Source: Arachnopeziza araneosa (lineage: Eukaryota > Ascomycota > Leotiomycetes > Helotiales > Arachnopezizaceae). Taken from it: DNA of 64,000 nucleotides. Each line of letters begins with the position of its first letter. The stretch's first letter is position 1. The translations under genes and the position numbers were made by a program. The notes below the pieces were generated by a model. It saw nothing but the letters and a program-made list of their open reading frames with translations. It did no database searches and had not been told where the DNA came from. The stretch spans positions 372,001-436,000 of the forward strand of contig QYAI01000028.1 of NCBI GenBank assembly GCA_003988855.1, in the 5' to 3' direction. Positions 56,306-64,000 of the stretch are shown one piece after another.

Positions 56306-56959
56306 CGTGAATCAGTGATAAGAGAGTGGGATGGACTTGCATTTTGTTATCTTCAAAGGTTTCGATATTCTTTCTTCTATCAGCTGGTCAGCTCCTTCCA
56401 TTTTTGCTGATCCGAGTCTTCCACCACCATCATCAAGGACGAAACCTACCTAATTACCTCGTAAATTGGAGATGCTGGAAGGGGATCTGTTGTATGGACC
56501 AGGATGGAATAATAATCTTGGGATCTGTGCTTCTGCGCAGGGTTCCTATTCCCGAGTTTGTTTTGAAAGGATATTTGGAGGTGGAGGTGAGAACAAGACC
56601 AGTTTTGGGAGCAACGGAATGTTGACGCGGGGCATCTCGGTCGGGCCATGACGTCAATCTCGCTTGGGACTTGGAGGGGGTTCTTTGGACAGGACCAATC
56701 TTGTACTTATGCCCACCAAGAGTTCGCCTCCTATATAAACAGAGCACAGTTCAAGAAATAAAAGACCTAATTCCGCAGACTTGGAAATATGTAACCATTT
56801 TCGTCTAAATACATCAATGGAAGCGCGTTCAAAATCCCAGAACATGATCTTCCAAAGGCATTCTACTCAACAGCTGAGACTCGCCTCCACACACACGACT
56901 CTTGCTGGACCATCTTCTTCTCAACTTGCCAGCCAGCCTTAGACTATCTGCCAGTGAAG
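56306..56959. other. intergenic region
   Basis: 654 bp, holding the eisosome gene promoter. AT-rich 5' leader-like DNA and no convincing gene. Confidence 0.4.
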
Positions 56960-57235
56960 CTATCGATAACTGGCTCGGCTCCTTCGCTCCTCTAGGATAA
57001 TTGGCCCGCTCCTTCTCTCGTCCACGATCACGGGCCCGCTTCTTCTGTAGCTGTTCTGGCTCATTCTGGGAGTGGCAATGTATTCTCGGCTGGTTGGTCG
57101 TGACTTGACTCTGACTGAAGTGTACGAGGCTCGACCGTTGTGATGCGAATGTCGGGAAACCGGCCGAGGAGCAATGTAGACTTCCTCGACGTAATGGTGA
57201 CGGTGATGCTTTTTGGGGGTGGTGAAGAGGCACAT
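56960..57235 (-). CDS. small His/Arg-rich fungal protein (91 aa)
   Basis: Single exon starting MCLFTTPKKHHRHHYVEEVY. It has a His-rich stretch, then RPVSRHSHHNGRASYTSVR and near-repeats RRSGPVIVDE / RRSGPIILEE. Proteins with the start MC(F/L)F-x-PKKHxHHxYVEEVY are found in many filamentous ascomycetes and are uncharacterised. Very basic, no membrane segment. A metal- or nucleic-acid-binding role is possible but not shown. Confidence 0.62.
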   Translation of the reverse strand: MCLFTTPKKHHRHHYVEEVYIAPRPVSRHSHHNGRASYTSVRVKSRPTSREYIATPRMSQNSYRRSGPVIVDERRSGPIILEERRSRASYR

Positions 57236-57829
57236 GTTGAAAGTCTTTGCTTTGTGGACAAATGATTTGGGCTTCAGTACTGGAAATCATGGGCTGAAGA
57301 GAGACTTATGTAGAACTCGCACTCGGTCTGACATCGCATGATCCGGGCCAAGCCAGCGAACCCCATGATGCGTCCACTCAACCCTTGCTTCTCCCCCGTT
57401 GATTCTACACAGCCCTATAAGGAATTGAACAAAAGTCCTTCGCCTTTTTTGCGGCTCTGCTCCGCCCCATTTCTCACGGCAGATAAATTCAGTGAGTCAC
57501 GGCTCGCAAAGCCGTTGCCTAAAGACTCACTGCACTTTCATCTCACGCCATGCAGCAAACAGTTTCAACGCCTCATTATGCGATCAACGCTTTTATGCCG
57601 ACACTCAACATTTCAGCTGAACCATGGCAGATTTTTAAGGCTTTCATGTATCTGGAGCGACTGCTGGTGTGATGCGAAGCTGCGGAAGACTTTCAGGGCT
57701 GCTAGCTCCATTCCTACGTCAGCTTGCAGTAAGAAAGTGAAGATCGAAATGCAATAGTCACAAACAAGAGCCCTGAGTAGGCGAGCGAATCTCTTGTAAA
57801 GAAATACTGTTACCTAGATCTTTCTCATA
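57236..57829. other. intergenic region
   Basis: 594 bp between the small basic protein gene and the 3' end of the tyrosinase gene. A 139-codon plus-strand frame at 57338-57757 has no domain and was left out. Confidence 0.4.
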
Positions 57830-59781
57830 TTAAGCATTCTTCATATCCATCCCACTCCTCGTCTCTCCCCACACCGGCAATTCCCACTCATCCCTTGGTA
57901 GACTGACTTCCACACTTTCAATTGAGATTTTTAAGCTTGGCACTTTTTGGTTCTCAATTTGTGTCCCATTCGCGAGCGTCAACCGATATTCCAAGTTCTC
58001 CGCCAGGAATGGTTCAACAACATCAGGATCTAAGCTTCTCAGGTTTCCCTCATTCATATGCTTCAGCAATACGTGAACCAACGGAATGGTAGCTGCCACC
58101 ATAATTTTATCGTCGCAATCATAACTACAATCTAGAGAACCTATCTTTGCAAAGACACTATGAGCTCCTGCCAGATTGGCATCATATGGCCACTCGATTG
58201 AATCAGCACTGAAAGAACCGACGAAGATATAGATCAGGAATGGTCCATTGAGAGCCGATCTCCAAACTACAATATTCACCGTCCACTGGAGATGTCGCCC
58301 TGTTGTTTCATCACGTTTCCTCAGATCAACGCTCGGACCATACAACTGATTTATGGCAGAAATAACGCTTCTCGTGATATTGGCTCCAGTGAGGTTTGAG
58401 GTCTCTGGATATCGATAACCAAACACATCAGTCGTTCTCACATCAGCCGATGTCCAGAAGGCCCCCGAACTATTTTTGTAAAACGGGGTCAAAGCAGAAT
58501 TGATATCTTGAATGTCTCCAGCCGTCGTAGTAAAAGTGCTATAAGTCGCATTGGTTGGAACGACATAGCTATCAGGATTTAATACTTGCCACATATCAAA
58601 ACAACGATCCAACATGGCGTGATGAAGCCAAAAGACGGGATCAAAAGCAGCGTAATAAGTGTAGGACATATGACCTCCATCTCCTGTCAGCCCGTGAATC
58701 TGATCGTGGATGCTTTCGAGAGAGTCGTACCCAGATGATGATGCCGAAATCCATGCTTCGTTACTGAATTTTGAATAGTCGTTGTAGCTGGTAAGAAGAT
58801 TATAAAGCCGACTTTGAATGGAGAAAGCATTGTTATCAAGGCGCTGTGCCACCAAATCATTCCTAGAAATAGCAGATGAATCGTTGGTCATTGGGGATCT
58901 GAGTGTCTCGGGATATTCGTTAAACTAGAAATCAGCCCCTACGCGTCTGTAAAGTGTAGAACTCACTGGAAAATCCGGCAGAGCGATGGGATCAAGTGGT
59001 TCGAATCGGTAGCTATACAGTGGATTCGCAATCGTCTGAACTCCAGCAGGGCCATCAACAGCGATGACTGGTGAGCCTCCAACACTCGAAGGGAATATGC
59101 TCTCACCGCCCGGCCGGATCGCAGCCCAATCCCAGTACGGGACTCTGAATTTGGAAGCAGCTGCTATATACTGGTCTTGTATTTGTCCTACGGGATACAT
59201 ATGCGCAATCTCCTGAATCAATCCATGAATTATTTGCTGTGAGCATAGAGTTAGATTGCTTCTCACACACTTGAAGAGGATAAACCTCGTATGTTGCGAT
59301 ATACGTTCGATGCCATGTAGGGAACAGAATCGAAACATGATTGCAATAACCATTGTCTTCGTCGCCAGGTTTTGGTTGAACGTTGTCGAAGGGCAAAAAT
59401 GGAAGACCGTGAACGCCTTTACATAATATCAGATATTTCCAATTTCGAACGAGAAATCGACATACCAGAGAGCTGATACCATGACAAAGTCTCGGTTTGA
59501 CTAGTATATTGGAGAATATCCAGACCAAGGATATACAATGTCCACGAGGTTTGGTCTTTCTCCAGGTCTCGCACCTCCAGTCGAAGAGGAAGGGATCCGT
59601 TTGGTCCCTGGCCACCTTGAACACCCGTTGTTATATACGGTCCTCTTGTCTGGCGTTTGAAGATCAAGTTTCTAGAAACTCCATAGTCGTATGATGGCCA
59701 GGACTCTGTCGAATGCGACCGTCCATTGAAAGGTGTGGTCACCAAGAGAAAAGAGCTGAGGAGCAGTTTTGATGATCGCAT
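57830..59781 (-). CDS. secreted tyrosinase
   Basis: Four exons, starting at the ATG at 59781 (signal peptide MRSSKLLLSSFLLVTTPFNG): to about 59466, about 59418-59289, about 59240-58970, and 58926-57830. Copper site A: VHGLPF and the YCNHVSILFPTWHRTY segment; copper site B: IHDQIHG and FDPVFWLHHAMLDRCFDMW. Between them lie the usual VPYWDWA. The C-terminal ~250 residues are the linker and shielding domain. Tyrosinases hydroxylate monophenols and oxidise diphenols to quinones for melanin or wall cross-linking. Conserved His residues are all present. The join LPDFP-FNEYPETLRSPM across the last intron is clean. Confidence 0.9.
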
Positions 59782-60217
59782 ACTCGCACCCACATAAACG
59801 CGGCAGGGAAAGTCAAGGCTGACCAAAGGTTTGTTACAAGATTTTGAAGAATCAACCAGAATCAACCAGAGTCAACAAAAGAGGAAAGGCGGCTCAAAAA
59901 CTCCCAAAAGTGAATTCAGAGTTAGGTGCAGGAAGACAAGTGTGAAGGGAGTCTCTTTCTATCTTGCCCTAGATGTTGTACAATGAAAGAGAAATAAATG
60001 ATACTGTAGATTGTAGATTGCAGAACACTGGATTGAGCATAGGAAGGTGCGACCTGACAAGCCAAGTAATCGCAAAGAGGTTACACGATGCAGTCCACCA
60101 CTTCAATTTCAAGATTAAAGCAATAATTACAAATAGCAGCATCACTTTTTCATAAAACTCCACCCAAAACTATCCACCAGTAAATGCTACAGCCAGACGC
60201 CTTCAAGTCATGCCACA
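59782..60217. other. intergenic region
   Basis: 436 bp, tyrosinase promoter and RPA2 3' end. A short direct repeat AATCAACCAG is at 59850-59870. No gene seen. Confidence 0.45.
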
Positions 60218-63200
60218 TTAAGGACCTACATTATAGGTCAATTTGATCCCCATAGCTGCGAGCTCAACATCCAAATATTTCAGTACTCCGGGAACTGCAA
60301 CAATCGTCGTTTCATCACCCCCAACCCATCTTTGACCTTCACCATCTTCCCATACCTCACCTCGCCCTGACCATGCTTCAGCTCTATGAGCACATCTCCT
60401 ACACCTGACTACACCTGTCCCTTTCTTTCTGTTTGCAAAGGCAGAAACTGTAGGTTGCATCGATAGAAATGTCCCACACTTCTTACAAATCCAAGACTTT
60501 TGGTAATCAGAGCAGTTGAGCAAACGATCTTGTAATAAGAAAGCAGCCCCATGAGCGAGGAGAGAATCGCGCTCCATCTCTCCAACACGAATACCACCTC
60601 CCCTCTTTCTACCCTTGATAGGCTGACCCGTCAGTGTCACAGGCCCCGTGGTTCTGACTTGATATTTGTCGTTCACCATATGGCGCAACCGCTGATAGTA
60701 CACAACCCCGATATAGATGTCTGCATGGAGTTCCTCACCGGTGATACCAGAGTACATGGGCTCGTTGCCATAAAAATTGTAGCCGGCTTTCATTAGCTGA
60801 TGACCAAAATAATCGCCAGCAGTATTCTCTTCATCAAATTTGAAAGGAGTGCTGTCTTGTGCAAGGCCATGAAGAGCTCCAGCCTTTCCAGCTAACGATT
60901 CGACAAACATACCAATGGTCATTCGAGATGGGAAGGCATGGGGATTGATGATAACATCTGGTTGCATGCCTGACTCTGAGAAAGGTAAGTCGATAGCAGG
61001 CCATTTCTGTGAAAGAACACCTTTCTGTCCATGCCTAGATGAGAACTTATCACCAATGACTGGGGATCTAGGTATCCGAAATTTGATAGAGATGGCCTGA
61101 GCTGGCTCATTTCCATTCTCATTCCCAATCAAACGAATTTCCTCAACGAAGCCAAGCTCGGCATCCTTGTATTTTTCGTAGTGTGTTATCCCATCTCGAT
61201 TCACATAATTCCCCATTGCGTCAGGTTGAACAGTATGCCATGCGCATATCCTTTGCCCTTCTTGAATCAACCGCCCGACGTGAGGGAACCCATCGGTGTC
61301 TATTTGACTCTTGACTTCAGCAGGAATTTCGGAGCCAGGGGCAAAGCCAAAGAGCTTCCTAACCCTCTTCGATCTAGTCTTTGTTCCACCTTCTTCCAGA
61401 TCGATTTTCTTGACTTTATAAATTGTCCCGTGACCAAAACCACGTTCATGGGCTGACTTGTTGATAATCATAGCATCGTCCATGTCGTAACCAGTATACG
61501 ATATGACAGCCACAACCGCGTTCATCCCATTAGGAAAATTATCAAAGCCGTACTCGTTATGAAGCGGTGCTCGAGCAATTGGAGTCTGCCCAGTCTGGAT
61601 CCTGTAAGTCTTGTTATCTGTTCTGTATCGAATTGCTGTCCCTGGCGTGCCCATGGTTTGCTTGCCCATCTGGCACTGATACATGTTTCGAGGTGATTGA
61701 TTGAAATCGGAGAACGGGGTCATATTCGCCAGGATGGAGAGAATATTTGTGGGATCAAACTCTACGTGGGTAGACTCTCCTGATTGGATCTCAGAATTAA
61801 TGACTGCAATGGACATGAAAGGCTGCTCTTGCGGTCCGACATAATCTTCTTCGCCCAACGGAAGGTACTTGACGGGACGAATCATTCGGGAAGGTGTTGA
61901 TGACATGTAGATACCCGGATACTGACCGCCTTTGGAATTAGGGACGTACCCAATTTCAAGTTCCTTGGGAACATTGTGGCTACTGTCGACCTTCCAGTAC
62001 CTGAGGGTGTCAGCTATTAGAAGTGCTTGCTTTGGTGTACACCAGCCAATGATTCTACCATCCAGTTGAATGACGACACTTTCATTAGTGGAGGAAGATC
62101 CGAACCCGACGGCGCCGAGATCGACTACCAATTGTGGCACCGCTGAAGCATTTACCGCCTTTGTCATGATTTTGCATTTGTGTGAAAGATGATTCAGCAA
62201 GCCACATGGACTTCCATCAGGTGTGTGGACTGGGCAGAGGAAACCCCAACTTTCAGGCAGAAGTTTTCGCACGGTAGTAGTCTTTAGCTGCGCGAAGAAG
62301 CTACCTCGATGCACCATGCGGAAATGGCTGATGAAACGCAAGAAATTCAGCTTCTCTGCCACAACGGTAAAGCCAGAGGTTTGTTGAAGATCCAAACCAG
62401 TCGGACTAACCAGATTTCCTGTCGAAAGAAAGTAGTCCAAGGCTTGACCGATATTCTCAGAGCCGATCCTTTGACATATCTTCGTGGGGAACTCGCTCAG
62501 GAACTGTGGATCCACAAATGTTCGTTCCCTTCGCGTATAGTCTCTTAGAGCTATTCGCATTCCGGTCTGGAGATAATCCTCTAGTCGTTCTTTGAGAAGC
62601 ATCCCGTACAAAAAACCACCGAGTAGGATTTCTTGGTTCTGAACGGCATCCGGATTATCAACTGCACAATCTCCTCCCACCAAAGCATAGAGTTTCCTTG
62701 TCATGAAGAGAAGCATTTTGAATTTATCCTCGTCTTGTGCATCTGTTACATTGACGCATCCCAAATGAACAAGGCAAATCCTCCTCAGGAATTCAGTCCC
62801 ACAATCGTAGTTCGACATAGTATCGGGAACTCCAAGGACTGTTCGAAACTTCTCTCCTAGGTACGCTCTCGTTTTGCTCTTTGTGTACAATCCATATGCC
62901 TTGTATGTTCGTAATAACAGCTCCACTCGATCGGTCAAAAATGTGTTTTGTGCTCCTTCTGACCCTGCAAACCCTACTAATCCTTCGAAGATTTCTCGAT
63001 CATTCGTCTCGACCAAAGCCTTCAGCAGCATCATAACGGGAACCAAGAATTCGTTCTTACGCCACGAAAATCGAAATGTGACATTTCCATCATTAAGGTA
63101 ATGAAGAACGTTGGTTTGAGAAGTTTGGTCAGGACGCACAGAACGAACAATTACTCCGTACTTTGAGTATTCTGGCCCTCTCCCTGTAAAAGATGGACGC

Positions 63201-63869
63201 TCGATTGCCATGGGAAAATTTCTTTTGTTGACAATCAGTAATCGAACCAACTTTTCGATCCCATTCACAATAAAATATCCCCCAAGTTCCTCGGCTTCCT
63301 CCTTTCGATTAACGAGTTGCGAGGGTGTATTATTCTCGAGATGGCATTTGCTTGTCTGTAGTTGATGAGCCGAGGAAATCTCCAAAAAAATGCTTCAAAC
63401 CTACCATCAACATTAGAGGCATCTGCCCTAAGTCTCGCATGAATTCTTTAGGGTCCCCATTATTGATCTGATATTCAAATCGGCCAGTAATCTTCCCTCG
63501 ATAAGTGACATGTCGTTCTCTGCATTCAGCGGGGAAGATTTCTCGACTTTTGGTGGAGAACTTGTTTGATGCAGGCAGCATCGACTTCTCCACATATATA
63601 TCTTTGATTCTAATTCTTAACATATTCTTTCCTGCTGGTCCAAGCCTATCATCTCCGTCAAGATAAGTTTTCGTGCCAATATCTTTGATGCCCTCAGCAA
63701 TCAGCCCATCCTCCCCCCACAATGCATTGAATGAGTCGACATGGGGTGCGATTGCAGCTTTTAACGCGGGATATGCTGTACGGTCTTTTGGCGGGTTTCG
63801 AAACAGATTCTCTCGTCGAAGAGTATGAAATTGGTGGTCCCAGGTAGTGGAAGTCGCGGACGGAGCCAT
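60218..63869 (-). CDS. RPA2: RNA polymerase I subunit RPA2 (1200 aa)
   Basis: Two exons, 63869-63405 and 63355-60218, with a 49 nt intron in phase 0 (LMLM-TSKCHLE). The second-largest catalytic subunit of RNA polymerase I (A135), which makes rRNA in the nucleolus. Seen: LGGYFIVNGIEKL, the hybrid-binding/active-site region GYDMDDAMIINKSAHERGFGHG, GDKFSSRHGQKGVLSQKWP, and the C-terminal zinc site CKKCGTF...CRRCAHRAEAW. Length matches the family. A likely 5' UTR intron lies upstream (GTAAGT near 63977, CTAG near 63888), so the first exon may be outside or at the right edge. Confidence 0.97.
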
Positions 63870-64000
63870 GATTGAGGTGGGATAACTAGAGCATTGCTGT
63901 CAGCGAATTTGAAAGACAGAAGACATAACAGAGGACATCTGGCGACGATAATATAACGTAGGTTTTTAGCACTTACCTCAATCCAAACAGTCGTCTGAGC

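Noticed and set aside
58995..59010. GGTTCGAATCGG, tRNA T-loop-like
   Set aside because: Lies inside the tyrosinase coding exon, without the other arms of a tRNA.

Overview
The window looks like a chromosome segment from a filamentous ascomycete (Pezizomycotina; a leotiomycete-like fungus is my guess, the genus cannot be read from the sequence). Reasons: many short 45-60 nt introns with GTANGT/YAG borders, Zn2Cys6 regulators, an eisosome Pil1/Lsp1 protein, a tyrosinase, RNA polymerase I subunit 2, and a 12 kb fungal PKS-NRPS. Single N bases at 8481, 12237 and 37240 point to a draft assembly. Exon borders below were worked out by hand from reading frame, splice signals and family fit.

Left part (1-7.4 kb). 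A PhnZ-like HD-domain oxygenase (cut by the left edge) and a PhyH-type Fe(II)/2-oxoglutarate dioxygenase lie on the minus strand. They are divergent from a Git1/phosphate-ester-type MFS permease. Together they look like a fungal counterpart of the bacterial PhnY/PhnZ phosphonate-degrading pair plus an importer. Then come a six-cysteine small secreted protein, a small secreted precursor with Kex2-type KR sites and a repeated peptide, and AT-rich DNA holding a small terminal-inverted-repeat element.

Middle-left (8-19 kb). An ~850 bp fold-back element has long inverted arms, perfect 10 bp ends and a minisatellite in one arm only. It is followed by a Zn2Cys6 regulator, a monocarboxylate-type MFS transporter and a DUF8004-like protein of 984 aa.

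Secondary-metabolite cluster (19.7-44.9 kb, perhaps to 46.7 kb). An AflR-like Zn2Cys6 regulator, a cytochrome P450 (possibly damaged), a 4105-aa PKS-NRPS (KS-AT-DH-MT-degenerate ER-KR-ACP-C-A-PCP-R), a 14-TM-type MFS exporter, a trans-enoyl reductase that fits the missing ER activity, a small lipocalin-like protein and an unrecognised protein. A TauD-type dioxygenase and an MFS sugar transporter sit at the edge. The sequence TTCGGAA(C/G)C recurs in the promoters of the P450/PKS-NRPS pair, the exporter, the enoyl reductase/lipocalin-like pair and the unknown gene, which suggests one shared regulator site. The likely product type is a reduced, C-methylated polyketide chain joined to one amino acid and released by the terminal reductase-fold domain.

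Right part (47-64 kb). The MFS sugar transporter, a tract of frame-broken reading frames (50.6-52.5 kb) that looks like decayed or poorly sequenced genes, a salicylate-hydroxylase-type FAD monooxygenase, the eisosome protein, a small His/Arg-rich protein, a secreted tyrosinase and RPA2 (RNA polymerase I). These last genes are ordinary housekeeping or conserved fungal genes and mark the return to core genome.
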